Counted from the stretch's first letter, positions 45,081 to 54,133 are shown. The stretch is DNA of 64,000 bases from Acinetobacter sp. ASP199 (GCF_022700675.1 NZ_CP062182.1:930001-994000); one strand, 5' to 3'. Program-made: numbers and translations. Notes: generated by a model from the letters alone, not told the origin.

Positions 45081-46775
45081 ATGCAAAACTCATTTGACGC
45101 TACTGCGACCTTAAACAATCTGGTCGCTGTGGTCGGCCAGCGACATGTATTGACGAACGATAACGATACTCGTCTGTATCGGCAAGGCCGACGTTATGGT
45201 TCAGGTGAGGTGTTTGCAGTCGTCACTCCAGGTTCATTACTGGAACAATGGCAAGTATTGCAAATTGCTGTTGCCGCAGACTGTATCGTGATTATGCAGG
45301 CAGCCAATACCGGTTTAACTGGTGGTTCAACGCCGTTTGGTGAATATGACCGTCCAGTGATCGTGATAAGTACTCGCCGTCTGGCAGGCATTCAGGTGAT
45401 CCAGAAAGGCAAACAGGTTGTCTGTTTGCCGGGTGCAACACTTGATGCACTGGAAAAACAGCTAGTGCCATTTAACCGTGAACCGCATTCGGTGATTGGT
45501 TCATCCTGTATCGGTGCTTCGGTGCTGGGTGGCGTATGCAATAACTCCGGTGGAGCCTTGGTTCGCCGGGGGCCGGCCTATACTGAACTGGCATTGTATG
45601 CGCGTGTGAATGAACATGGCGAACTGGAGCTGGTGAATCATCTCGGTATCCATCTGGGTCACAGTCCGGAAGAGATCCTAAAAAATCTGGAACAGAAACA
45701 ATATAATGAGCAGGATATCCAGCAGCAGGAACATCGCTGTGCTTCCGATCATCGTTATAGTCAGGATGTGCGTCAGGTCGATGCTGATACTCCGGCACGC
45801 TTCAATGCCGATCCAAGTCGTCTGTTTGAAGCCTCTGGTTCTGCTGGTAAAGTTTGCGTATTTGCCGTGCGTCTGGATACTTTTGAAAAGATTCCAAGCC
45901 AGGTGTTCTATGTCGGCACTAACTCGCAGGAGGACCTGACGGAAATCCGTCGTTTTCTGCTCAAAGATCTACCGCGTCTACCGATTGCTGGAGAATATAT
46001 TCACCGTGTGGCTTATGACATCGGTGCGGAATATGGCAAAGACACTTTTATGTTCATTGAAAAATTTGGTACTGCCAAAGTGCCTGCCGCATTTGCCATG
46101 AAAGACAAGGTTGATGGAATATTGCAGAAACTGGGGCTACGTGGCTTAAGCGACAAAATTCTGCAAATGATCAGTAAAATGCTGCCATCACATTTGCCAA
46201 AACGCATGAATGAGTACCGTGATCTGTATGAGCATCATCTGATTCTCAGAATTGAAAATCAGGATGTGGCACAGGTACAGGCATTCTTTGAAGGGTACTT
46301 TAAGGCCCATCCTGACGGGAACTATTTTCTCTGTACCGAAGATGAAGGACGTAAGGCATTTCTGCACCGTTTTGCCGTAGCAGGTGCAGCAATTCGTTAC
46401 CGTGATACCCATTTAAGTGAAGTGGAAGATATTGTGGCGCTGGATATTGCGCTGCGTCGGAATGACCGCCAATGGGTAGAAACTCTGCCACAGGAGATGG
46501 AAGAGCAGATCTTACATAAACTTTATTATGGTCACTTCCTGTGCCATGTATTTCATCAGGATTATATCGTGAAAAAAGGGGTTAATCCGCTGAAAATGGA
46601 ACATGCCATGTGGAAGCTGCTGGATGATCGTGGTGCGGAATATCCGGCTGAACATAATGTAGGACATCTCTACATTGCCAAACCGGCATTAAAAAACCAT
46701 TACCAGAAGCTGGACCCGACCAATAGTTTTAATGTCGGTATTGGGCATAGCTCAAAGCTGAAATACTGGAAATAA
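45081..46775 (+). CDS. dld: Quinone-dependent D-lactate dehydrogenase
   Basis: 564 residues from ATG 45081, preceded by ACGGGGC; ATG 45063 adds six. FAD_binding_4 (PCMH) domain about 25-200 with 'NTGLTGGSTPFGEYDRPVIV' and 'GSSCIGASVLGGVCNNSGGA'. C-terminal Dld membrane-binding domain about 270-560. Respiratory oxidation of D-lactate to pyruvate, so together with lldD both lactate enantiomers are used. 156 bp after lldD, with the hairpin in between. Confidence 0.93.
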   Translation: MQNSFDATATLNNLVAVVGQRHVLTNDNDTRLYRQGRRYGSGEVFAVVTPGSLLEQWQVLQIAVAADCIVIMQAANTGLTGGSTPFGEYDRPVIVISTRRLAGIQVIQKGKQVVCLPGATLDALEKQLVPFNREPHSVIGSSCIGASVLGGVCNNSGGALVRRGPAYTELALYARVNEHGELELVNHLGIHLGHSPEEILKNLEQKQYNEQDIQQQEHRCASDHRYSQDVRQVDADTPARFNADPSRLFEASGSAGKVCVFAVRLDTFEKIPSQVFYVGTNSQEDLTEIRRFLLKDLPRLPIAGEYIHRVAYDIGAEYGKDTFMFIEKFGTAKVPAAFAMKDKVDGILQKLGLRGLSDKILQMISKMLPSHLPKRMNEYRDLYEHHLILRIENQDVAQVQAFFEGYFKAHPDGNYFLCTEDEGRKAFLHRFAVAGAAIRYRDTHLSEVEDIVALDIALRRNDRQWVETLPQEMEEQILHKLYYGHFLCHVFHQDYIVKKGVNPLKMEHAMWKLLDDRGAEYPAEHNVGHLYIAKPALKNHYQKLDPTNSFNVGIGHSSKLKYWK

Positions 46776-46824
46776 GCAGAAAAACTGGGAATAACAACAA
46801 TAATAATATGATCTGGCCTATCTC

Positions 46825-46850
46825 ATGCAGTGCTCGCACTGCATTTTTTT
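46825..46850 (+). terminator. Terminator of the lactate operon
   Basis: ATGCAGTG / CACTGCAT stem with a CTCG tetraloop followed by seven T residues. Confidence 0.88.
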
Positions 46851-47009
46851 ATCTATAAAACATTGGAAAAATACAGGTTGTACGGATGTTGCCATAGATC
46901 GAAAAACTACTGATTTAGATCCAGTCTTGGGTTTTAATATGCCAATTAGAAATCATTATTTGATCCTGATACGATAAAATCAACAATAACAATTTTTTAG
47001 GAGTCTCTT

Positions 47010-47363
47010 ATGAATTCAAGTATCACCCCGCCACAGCTGCCACGACTGCATGAGCGTAATCAGACTTTGTCTGTATTACATGGCATTTATGCCGGCCTGT
47101 TGATCTTTAGTGGTGCAGTATTTCTTTATCTTGAATTTCAGCAAAGAACCGCTTCAACCATTAGCCTTGGATTTGTCATTCTGTTAATGCTGGTATTGAT
47201 CTATTTCAATATTCAGGCAGCCCTGAAAGTTAAAAAAGGTCAGGGCGAGGGACGCACACTCTCCCGGATTATGGCGGTGCTGATGCTGTTCAGCTTTCCT
47301 GTGGGAACTGTGCTTGGTGCAATTGCATTATGGAAAAGTTCGACGAAGCAGTGGAAAGCCTGA
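47010..47363 (+). CDS. Small integral membrane protein, unknown
   Basis: 117 residues with three predicted membrane helices (about 25-45, 52-72, 86-108) separated by short basic loops ('ALKVKKGQGEGRTLSRIMAV'). The N-terminus is hydrophilic and Pro-rich. AGGAGTCTCTT is a strong ribosome site. I do not recognise a named family. Monocistronic between dld and fadH. Confidence 0.75.
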   Translation: MNSSITPPQLPRLHERNQTLSVLHGIYAGLLIFSGAVFLYLEFQQRTASTISLGFVILLMLVLIYFNIQAALKVKKGQGEGRTLSRIMAVLMLFSFPVGTVLGAIALWKSSTKQWKA

Positions 47364-47470
47364 ATTGACCTGAGAAAGCGATAATTTTATGAAAATGCCA
47401 TAAACAAAAATAAAAAACACGCTAGAGTAATATGCAACAAGTTGCAAAGCCATAATGAAAGGGAATAGCC

Positions 47471-49507
47471 ATGACAACGACTCGTTATGCAAATATCTTA
47501 AAACCGCTTCATCTGGGATTTACCACGATCAAAAACCGGGTGGTGATGGGTTCAATGCATACCGGGCTGGAGGATCGTTTCTATAATTATCCCAAGCTGG
47601 CGGCTTATTTTGGCGAGCGTGCCAAAGGTGGGGTAGGTCTACTCATTACGGGTGGCATTTCTCCAAACCGTCAGGGCTGGTTGCTGCCTGCAGGTGGGAC
47701 CATGAATACCTTAGGGGATATTGCCCCACATCGACTGGTAACACATGCGGTGCATAAACATGGTGCTAAAATCCTGTTGCAAATCCTGCATGCGGGTCGT
47801 TATGGCTATCAACCTTTTGTGGTCTCAGCAAGTCCAATTAAATCCCCGATTTCTCCCTTTAAGCCACGCCAGCTTTCAGAAAAACAGATTCTGGATACCA
47901 TTCAGGACTACGTAAAAACCGCAAGTCTGGCAAAAAAAGCCGGCTATGATGGTGTGGAAATCATGGGTTCAGAAGGTTACCTGATTAACCAGTTCCTGAG
48001 TCGTCATGTTAATCAGCGTCGTGATCGCTGGGGTGGTTCGATCGAAAACCGGATGCGTTTTGCGGTGGAAATTGTCAAAGCGATTCGGGCTGAGATTGGT
48101 GAAAAATTTATTATCTGCTTCCGTCTGTCTTTACTGGATCTGGTGCATGATGGCAATACCATGCAGGAAGTCATTACCGTCGCTAAAGCATTAGAGAAGG
48201 CCGGAATTACTTTACTCAATACTGGGATCGGCTGGCATGAAGCACGTATCCCAACTATTGTCACTTCTGTACCACGTGCCGCTTTTGTCGATTACACGGC
48301 GGAAGTGAAGAAAAATGTCACTGTTCCGGTGATTGCCTCTAACCGGATTAATATGCCAGATACTGCAGAAGAAATTCTGGCATCAGGTCAGGCGGACATG
48401 GTGCAAATGGCACGCCCTTTACTGGCAGATGCTTTCTGGGTCAACAAAACAGCGACCAACCGTGTTGATGAAATCAATACCTGTATCGCCTGCAACCAGG
48501 CTTGTCTGGACCATACTTTTAAAAACAAGCGTGCTACCTGTTTAGTGAATCCGCGTGCCGGATATGAAACTGAATTGGTTTATGTCAAAACCAAAAAACC
48601 GAAACGGATCGCCGTTGTGGGTGGTGGAGTTGCAGGCATGTCAGCAGCAACAGTTGCTGCCGGACGTGGTCATGAGGTGACCCTATTCGAAGCCACGAAC
48701 GATGTCGGTGGTCAGTTCAACCTGGCCAAAGTAGTGCCAGGTAAAGAAGAATTTCACGAAACCATTCGTTATTTTAAGGTGCAAATAGAAAAAACAGGTG
48801 TTGAATTACGTCTGAATACCAAGGTCAATCGTGAACAGTTAGAACGAGAAGGTTTTAATGAAGTCATTGTGGCGACTGGTGTAGTACCACGGGCTTTGAA
48901 GATTCCTGGTAGTGATGCGCCACAGGTACTGTCCTATAGCGAAGTATTGAATGGGGCCTCTGTTGGTGATCGAGTTGCTGTAATTGGTGCAGGTGGAATT
49001 GGCTTTGATGTATCTGAATTTTTACTAAAACCCCCATTGCAACCCCAGCCAATGCCTGTAGATGAATGGAAGCGCGAATGGGGTGTAGATCCAAATCCAA
49101 ATTATGTGACTGAAGGTGGTATGCAACCTGCGGAGGTTGAGGCACCTGTCCGGGAAATTTACCTACTACAACGTAAAACGACACCACTCGGTGCGGGTCT
49201 GGGTAAAACTACAGGCTGGGTACATCGTGCACAATTGAAAAAGCATGGTGTACGTATGTTGCGTGGTGTGCAGTACAAATCTGTATCAGATGAAGGTTTA
49301 TGGATTGAAGTGGATGGACATGACCAATTGCTACGCGTAGATACTATCGTGGTATGTGCCGGTCAGGAATCAGTGAAAGAAATCATGCCTGTTGAAGGTC
49401 AAAAAACTATAGCCAAGTATCATATTATTGGCGGTGCTAAACTGGCGGCAGAGCTGGATGCGAAACGTGCGATTCGTGAAGGTGCTGAATTGGCAGCCAG
49501 ATTGTAA
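47471..49507 (+). CDS. fadH: NADPH-dependent 2,4-dienoyl-CoA reductase
   Basis: 678 residues. FMN TIM barrel (1-350) with 'GYDGVEIMGSEGYLINQFLS', a 4Fe-4S cluster motif 'CIACNQACLDHTF' plus a later Cys in 'ATCLVNPRAG', then FAD/NAD(P) Rossmann domains ('IAVVGGGVAGMSAATVAA' near 378, 'AVIGAGGIGFDVSEFL' near 505). Reduces 2,4-dienoyl-CoA in beta-oxidation of polyunsaturated fatty acids. Length equals E. coli FadH (about 670). Confidence 0.94.
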   Translation: MTTTRYANILKPLHLGFTTIKNRVVMGSMHTGLEDRFYNYPKLAAYFGERAKGGVGLLITGGISPNRQGWLLPAGGTMNTLGDIAPHRLVTHAVHKHGAKILLQILHAGRYGYQPFVVSASPIKSPISPFKPRQLSEKQILDTIQDYVKTASLAKKAGYDGVEIMGSEGYLINQFLSRHVNQRRDRWGGSIENRMRFAVEIVKAIRAEIGEKFIICFRLSLLDLVHDGNTMQEVITVAKALEKAGITLLNTGIGWHEARIPTIVTSVPRAAFVDYTAEVKKNVTVPVIASNRINMPDTAEEILASGQADMVQMARPLLADAFWVNKTATNRVDEINTCIACNQACLDHTFKNKRATCLVNPRAGYETELVYVKTKKPKRIAVVGGGVAGMSAATVAAGRGHEVTLFEATNDVGGQFNLAKVVPGKEEFHETIRYFKVQIEKTGVELRLNTKVNREQLEREGFNEVIVATGVVPRALKIPGSDAPQVLSYSEVLNGASVGDRVAVIGAGGIGFDVSEFLLKPPLQPQPMPVDEWKREWGVDPNPNYVTEGGMQPAEVEAPVREIYLLQRKTTPLGAGLGKTTGWVHRAQLKKHGVRMLRGVQYKSVSDEGLWIEVDGHDQLLRVDTIVVCAGQESVKEIMPVEGQKTIAKYHIIGGAKLAAELDAKRAIREGAELAARL

Positions 49508-49594
49508 GGATTTGATGAAACTATATGCAGTTGATTGCATTCACTGTAATTTTCACTTGTCAGTTGAGAAAAAGCTCCGTATGATGGCGCACAT

Positions 49595-49685
49595 GGAAGC
49601 GTGGCAGAGCGGTTTAATGCACCGGTCTTGAAAACCGACGAGGGCTTATACCCCTCCGTGAGTTCGAATCTCACCGCTTCCGCCA
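49595..49685 (+). tRNA. tRNA-Ser(UGA)
   Basis: A 91-nt class II tRNA with a long variable arm (GAGGGCTTATACCCCTC). Acceptor GGAAGCG/CGCTTCC, anticodon loop CTTGAAA with TGA, T arm GAGTTCGAATCTC, CCA encoded. The AT-rich unknown locus begins 160 bp beyond its 3' end. Confidence 0.97.
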
Positions 49686-49699
49686 AATTACAAGCACTG

Positions 49700-49730
49700 A
49701 GCCCTGACATTGTCAGGGCTTTGTTGTTTT
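49700..49730 (+). terminator. Terminator after tRNA-Ser
   Basis: AGCCCTGACA / TGTCAGGGCT stem with a single-base T loop at the centre (a 9-bp stem with a 3-nt loop if the inner A-T pair opens), followed by TTGTTGTTTT. Begins 15 bp after the tRNA. Confidence 0.82.
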
Positions 49731-49844
49731 TGGAGTTTATGCAACGTAAGCCTATAGTAAACAATAAAAAGTATATTTAACTTATTGAAATCATCTATTT
49801 CACCTCTATCTATATAAATAATTTACATTAAAAAGAGCACCTTA

Positions 49845-50123
49845 ATGATGGGTATTCCAGAACAGGAAGAATATAGAACTAGGCTTAAAGAAAGGTTGAA
49901 AATTCTACAAAAAAATCTTGAAGCTGGAAAAATTCACGTCGCAGAACATCTAAGAGACTCCGTAACAAAAAGTCTGAGTAATATTAGATATGATGATAAA
50001 GGAGAAATCATACTGGAATCGGTAGTTGCCAGTATTAGATCAATGGCATTGGTAGTGGAACAATTAGATACAAGAGATGAGTTAAAAAAGAAATATTCTT
50101 TATTTGAAATACAAAATTTATAA
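49845..50123 (+). CDS. Unknown protein, 92 aa; possible N-terminal part of a split gene
   Basis: A charged helical protein with no recognised motif ('EEYRTRLKERLKILQKNLEA'). Base composition is much more AT-rich than the neighbours. The stop TAA (50121-50123) is followed in the same frame, with no further stop, by the 448-codon ORF at 50166. The bridging codons read FDFIFTNFDHFYQQ, which looks protein-like. It may therefore be the front of a 550-residue protein broken by one nonsense codon, or a real small gene in a two-gene unit. No homologue is recognised. Confidence 0.55.
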   Translation: MMGIPEQEEYRTRLKERLKILQKNLEAGKIHVAEHLRDSVTKSLSNIRYDDKGEIILESVVASIRSMALVVEQLDTRDELKKKYSLFEIQNL

Positions 50124-50165
50124 TTCGACTTTATTTTTACTAATTTTGATCATTTTTATCAGCAG

Positions 50166-51512
50166 ATGTTAAAAGCAAATGTAACACCAGGTTATATTGC
50201 CGAATTCTTATCCAGTAAACCAAGCTTCGTAAATTCAATTATTAAGCAACTTCCCGATTTTCTTGAAGCTATTTATGAATTTTGGAGGAATGTAGGCGAT
50301 ATTGCTTATTGGCATATGGAAGATAGTCATGAACAAATAACAGGGGTGTATGGTGGAGATTTATTTCCTGCTCATGATGAAAATATAGCATCAAAATGTG
50401 GGATTTATTCAGATACTATTGTGCTACCTGATCCTTTTGTACGATCAAAAATTGTTTTTGAACATTATCCTGATGATAGAAAAGTTTATTACTTAATCAA
50501 ACATGCTATGAATATTCTAAAATACAGGGATTTAGCATGTGTTGAGAATGGTAAGCCTATCTTACCTGACATGCCTAATTTGGAAGATAATGGTAGAGAC
50601 TTTCTTAATCATATAGCTAATCTTGATGCACTAATACATGCAGAAAAAATATTCGGTAGAAAGTTTGAGAGTATTGATGAGTTTACAGAGTTCTGCATAA
50701 GTTTGGATACTGTTGAAAATACAATTAAGGAAATCAAAGATCCAAATAGAGTGCTATTTGATAGTGAATGGAAAGAACCATTGCATACACAATTTAACAG
50801 GGCATTAGGTTCTGATGAAATGAAAGCAATTGGTAGAGGAGAGCCAGGGTTATTAATTTTCAATCAAGCTCTTGGAAGAATGAGTGTAAGTAATGAGCTT
50901 TTGCTTAAAGCAAGACAATTATCAGGAACCCCTATCATGGATGTGGAAACATCTTGGAGGTTCTTAAATTGGAAGTTGGAGTATGATGCTGGTCAAGCTC
51001 AAGAATACTATCATTCGGGAGATCTTCATATTCTTAAAGGCTTAACAGATTTATCTCAAACAGATTTGCCTTGGCTCGGTAATATTCCTTCGGAATCTTT
51101 ATTGGAACTTAGAAAACAAGGAGCACTTGAAGAAATTAGAAATATTTTGGGTAACAATATTCAAGAGTTAGTTCATACTAACCCCACGAATTCTTTTAGA
51201 ACAAGGGATCAAATTTTAGAAAATATTGAAAACAGTTTTGAAAATCATAGAAAAAAACTGGATGAGTTAAAAGCTAAAAATTGGAAATTTGCTGGACATG
51301 ATATTGGTTCTTGGATTGTAATGGGCGGGATTGAAATTAGTGCTGCTTTGACTGGTACACCTGCATGGGGAGTGGCTGCATTAGTGGCAAATCAATTTCT
51401 TGATGCACCTAAGCTAAAAGAAATACCTCACAGATTTCAAAATTTGATTCAACAAAACAAGGAAATACATCAGTCCCCTGTGGGAATGCTTTTTAAAATT
51501 AGTAAATCTTAG
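50166..51512 (+). CDS. Unknown protein, 448 aa
   Basis: A mostly helical soluble protein with no family I recognise. The N-terminal half is acidic. A hydrophobic Gly/Ala-rich segment at about residues 381-412 ('GSWIVMGGIEISAALTGTPA') could be one or two short membrane helices or a buried hairpin, and a basic tail follows. No Walker, nuclease or HTH motif is evident. The ATG at 50166 has no good ribosome site. The frame is open upstream to the TAA at 50121, which supports a split gene. AT-rich composition and the position after a tRNA suggest acquisition. A function in host defence or stress is possible but purely speculative. Confidence 0.65.
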   Translation: MLKANVTPGYIAEFLSSKPSFVNSIIKQLPDFLEAIYEFWRNVGDIAYWHMEDSHEQITGVYGGDLFPAHDENIASKCGIYSDTIVLPDPFVRSKIVFEHYPDDRKVYYLIKHAMNILKYRDLACVENGKPILPDMPNLEDNGRDFLNHIANLDALIHAEKIFGRKFESIDEFTEFCISLDTVENTIKEIKDPNRVLFDSEWKEPLHTQFNRALGSDEMKAIGRGEPGLLIFNQALGRMSVSNELLLKARQLSGTPIMDVETSWRFLNWKLEYDAGQAQEYYHSGDLHILKGLTDLSQTDLPWLGNIPSESLLELRKQGALEEIRNILGNNIQELVHTNPTNSFRTRDQILENIENSFENHRKKLDELKAKNWKFAGHDIGSWIVMGGIEISAALTGTPAWGVAALVANQFLDAPKLKEIPHRFQNLIQQNKEIHQSPVGMLFKISKS

Positions 51513-51540
51513 TAATACAGTTATTGCCTAGTATCATCAA

Positions 51541-51741
51541 TTAGTTTTTGTTGATGTGGTACAGCAATCGTTTCCCTTCCAGTTCATTATAAGACAACAT
51601 AAGTGGAAAAGCGGCTACTGATTGAGAGATAGTCGCTTTATTCTTTCTATGGGTTTCGACTTTAGCTAAACGCTTTTGAAAGTCTTTTAATACCTTAGCT
51701 ATTATCGGTATGACCGCAGTTAGCGGACTGCATCTGATCAT
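51541..51741 (-). CDS. Unrecognised 66-aa ORF
   Basis: A basic ORF ('VLKDFQKRLAKVETHRKNKA') between the unknown locus and the bigR-like gene. It has no clear ribosome site or motif. It could be a small gene of the same acquired segment, a remnant, or chance. The surrounding 244-bp gap shows nothing else. Confidence 0.22.
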   Translation of the reverse strand: MIRCSPLTAVIPIIAKVLKDFQKRLAKVETHRKNKATISQSVAAFPLMLSYNELEGKRLLYHINKN

Positions 51742-51756
51742 TTCTTTTTGGCTGCA

Positions 51757-52077
51757 CTAAGAGGAGGGGTAGGCGCAATACAGCTCGTACAGCTTTTGCA
51801 TCAGGCTCAAGACCTTGGGATCACTCAGACGATAGAAAATCTGTTTACCCTCACGTCGGGTGCCGACCATGTTGGCCTTGCGCAGTACAGTCAACTGTTG
51901 TGAAAGTGTAGGTTGATGAATATCAGTGGATTCTTCAATTTCCTGAACATTCATTTCCCTGTCGACCAGGACACATAAAATTTTCAGACGGTCAGGATTG
52001 GCCAAAACTTTTAGGGATTGGCTGACGAAATCGACCTGTGAAAAATCAATTTTGGCATTTGCAGCAATCATATCCAT
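51757..52077 (-). CDS. bigR: ArsR-family persulfide-responsive repressor (BigR/SqrR type)
   Basis: 106 residues with a winged helix: 'VLANPDRLKILCVLVDREMN' and recognition helix 'QPTLSQQLTVLRKANMV'. Two cysteines at 35 and 101 are 66 residues apart, the same spacing as the redox-active Cys pair of BigR/SqrR, which forms a disulfide or polysulfide link with persulfides and then leaves DNA. Divergent from two YeeE/YedE transporters and a persulfide dioxygenase-like gene, matching the Xylella/Agrobacterium bigR operon content. Two ATGs at 52077 and 52071 are possible starts. Confidence 0.85.
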   Translation of the reverse strand: MDMIAANAKIDFSQVDFVSQSLKVLANPDRLKILCVLVDREMNVQEIEESTDIHQPTLSQQLTVLRKANMVGTRREGKQIFYRLSDPKVLSLMQKLYELYCAYPSS

Positions 52078-52157
52078 AAATGTCCTCGAAACCTTTGATG
52101 TAGCCCGTGCAGTTTACACAATTTACCATAAAACTGTTTGATTATTATTTTTTATTA

Positions 52158-52181
52158 TATAATATAAAAAAGTATATTGTA
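52158..52181. promoter_or_regulatory. Putative BigR operator
   Basis: TATAATATA, six bases, TATATTGTA: an AT-rich inverted repeat with one mismatch, centred about 30 bp before the pmpA start codon and within the divergent regulatory gap. BigR is known to bind AT-rich palindromes overlapping its promoter. Assigned by position and symmetry. Confidence 0.55.
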
Positions 52182-52197
52182 TAGGGGTTAATTCATC

Positions 52198-52614
52198 ATG
52201 CATGACTTCCTCATCGCATTTATTGGCGGCTTAATGCTCGGACTTTCGGTGGTCGGCTATCTTTACGTCAATGGCCGTATCGCAGGAATCAGTGGTTTGG
52301 TTGGGCAGGTATTAAACCCAAAAACCGTATTTAAAACGCCTGCGATCTGGTTTTTATCAGGCTTGATCATCACACCGTTTATTTATGGTCTGTTTGTACA
52401 ACCTGAAATTGAATTGAATGCCAGCCCACTGATGATGATTATGGCAGGTTTGCTGGTGGGCTTTGGGACACGTTTAGGTTCGGGCTGTACCAGTGGTCAC
52501 GGAATTTGTGGCATCAGTCGCCTGTCTAAACGTTCTATTATGGCGACCATGACTTTTATGTTTGCAGGTTTTGTCACCGTTTATATTATCCGTCATATCA
52601 CAGGAGTATTCTAA
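52198..52614 (+). CDS. YeeE/YedE family sulfur transporter, PmpA type
   Basis: 138 residues, four membrane helices. '[20 protein letters not shown]' carries the conserved C-x-x-G-H-x-x-C-G motif of the YeeE/PmpA half-transporters thought to move sulfur compounds. Start ATG 52198. The next half follows directly (stop TAA at 52612-52614, then ATG at 52616). Likely induced when BigR senses persulfide. Confidence 0.87.
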   Translation: MHDFLIAFIGGLMLGLSVVGYLYVNGRIAGISGLVGQVLNPKTVFKTPAIWFLSGLIITPFIYGLFVQPEIELNASPLMMIMAGLLVGFGTRLGSGCTSGHGICGISRLSKRSIMATMTFMFAGFVTVYIIRHITGVF

Positions 52615-52615
52615 A

Positions 52616-53032
52616 ATGAAAAATGTGTTTGCCTTTTTATTTGGTGCACTGTTCTCTGTGGGTCTGATGGTGTCGGGCATGTCCAATCCTGAAAAAGTAC
52701 TCGACTTTCTGGATCTATTTGGTGATTGGGATGCAAGTCTGGCCTTTGTGATGATGGGCGCGATTGCGGTGGCCTTTATTCCTTTCCAGAAAGCGGTACG
52801 TTCGGCTCAACCGAAAACAGTATTTAATGAGCCTATTGATTTGCCTAAAAATAATCAGATAGATAAGAAACTGATTACCGGTGCGGTTTTATTTGGTGCA
52901 GGTTGGGGTGTTGCGGGCATCTGTCCGGCACCAAGTTTCACCTTGATCGGTTTGGGCCACTATCAAGTGTTATATTTTATTGTAGCAATGCTGGTGGGTG
53001 TATGGATTCACCGTAAATGGTCAGGAGCTTAA
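52616..53032 (+). CDS. YeeE/YedE family sulfur transporter, PmpB type
   Basis: 138 residues from the ATG at 52616, with CAGGAGT 9 bp upstream; the frame opens at 52562 but would overlap pmpA. Four helices. 'GAGWGVAGICPAPSFTLIG' has the PmpB-type conserved Cys. Probably pairs with the preceding protein to make one channel, as two-half YeeE proteins do. Confidence 0.87.
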   Translation: MKNVFAFLFGALFSVGLMVSGMSNPEKVLDFLDLFGDWDASLAFVMMGAIAVAFIPFQKAVRSAQPKTVFNEPIDLPKNNQIDKKLITGAVLFGAGWGVAGICPAPSFTLIGLGHYQVLYFIVAMLVGVWIHRKWSGA

Positions 53033-53034
53033 CT

Positions 53035-53931
53035 ATGCAAGACATTTCAATGGAAAAACAGGTACAACAACCGGTTGTGCAAGATTTCTTTGAAGAAAAC
53101 ACCAATACCTTCAGTTATGTGGTGAGTGATCCTGCGACCGGATATTGTGCCATTATTGACAGCGTCCTGGATTATGATGCGGCCTCGGCCAGCACATCGA
53201 CTACACATGCAGATCATATAATTGCCTATGTTAAGGTACAAAATTTAACTGTTGAGTGGATTCTGGAAACTCATGTCCATGCCGATCATCTGACAGCAGC
53301 GCAATATCTCAAGGCAGAACTGGGCGGTAAAATTGCCATGAGCCAGAAGATTTCTGTGGTACAGGAAACCTTTGGTGCAATTTATCATCTGGACATGAAA
53401 CAGTTTAATGCCCTGCAGCCATTTGACTACCTGTTTGAAGACCATGAGCATTTCAAGATTGGTGAACTGGATGCCTATAACATTCCTACGCCAGGGCATA
53501 CACCGGCCTGTCTCAGCTATGTAATCGGGGATGCAGTATTTGTGGGGGATACCCTGTTTATGCCGGACTATGGTACAGCACGTTGTGATTTCCCGCGTGG
53601 TAGTGCATCGACCTTATTCGATTCGGTACAGTCACTGTATCAGCTTCCGCCTGAAACTCGGATGTTCTTGTGTCATGACTACCTGCCTGCAACACGTCAT
53701 GACTATGTCTGTGAAACAGATGTACAAACCCAGAAAACCCAGAATATTCATATCCACGAAGGCACCAGTAAAGCAGAGTTTGTTGAAATGCGTCATCAGC
53801 GTGATGCTACTTTAAATATGCCTAAACTGATTCTGCCGGCAATCCAGATCAATATGAAAGCAGGGCAATTTCCTGAACCTGAAGCCAATGGTGTGTCTTA
53901 TTTGAAATTGCCATTGAATTATTTTAAATAA
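53035..53931 (+). CDS. blh: Persulfide dioxygenase-like metallo-beta-lactamase (Blh/ETHE1 type)
   Basis: 298 residues from ATG 53035 (AGGAGCTTAACT upstream; the frame opens at 53017). MBL fold with 'ILETHVHADHLTAAQYL' (H-x-H-x-D-H, near residue 78), 'IPTPGHTPACLSY' near 155, 'FVGDTLFMPDYGTARCDFP' near 170 and 'LCHDY' near 213. The T-x-H-V-H-A-D-H context fits mononuclear iron persulfide dioxygenases that oxidise glutathione persulfide to sulfite. Last gene of the bigR-controlled operon. Confidence 0.87.
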   Translation: MQDISMEKQVQQPVVQDFFEENTNTFSYVVSDPATGYCAIIDSVLDYDAASASTSTTHADHIIAYVKVQNLTVEWILETHVHADHLTAAQYLKAELGGKIAMSQKISVVQETFGAIYHLDMKQFNALQPFDYLFEDHEHFKIGELDAYNIPTPGHTPACLSYVIGDAVFVGDTLFMPDYGTARCDFPRGSASTLFDSVQSLYQLPPETRMFLCHDYLPATRHDYVCETDVQTQKTQNIHIHEGTSKAEFVEMRHQRDATLNMPKLILPAIQINMKAGQFPEPEANGVSYLKLPLNYFK

Positions 53932-53952
53932 TTTTGAGCTGTTTCTTCCGTG

Positions 53953-53979
53953 AGCCCTGTAACTACAGGGCTTTGCTGT
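53953..53979 (+). terminator. Probable terminator of the persulfide operon
   Basis: AGCCCTGT / ACAGGGCT stem with an AACT loop, followed by TTGCTGTTT. The T tract is interrupted, so it is weaker than the others. The rest of the 200-bp gap is AT-rich with no ORF. Confidence 0.65.
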
Positions 53980-54133
53980 TTATAAGACATGATTATATAA
54001 GTGAAATGCCAGCTCATTTATTCCCTTTCTATGCTTCACTTCATTCTGTGCAACACTGCATTTGAGCATCTGGGAGGGAAGAGCAGCTTAGTCTTGATAT
54101 ATTAAAATAAGTATTTAACGATAATAAATAATT

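Noticed and set aside
45472..45798. Minus-strand His/Pro-rich ORF inside dld
   Set aside because: Shadow frame of a conserved dehydrogenase with no ribosome site or motif.
49686..51756. Repeat of the tRNA-Ser 3' end marking an integrated island
   Set aside because: I scanned for GAGTTCGAATCTCACCGCTTCC or part of it downstream and saw no copy before the bigR-like gene.
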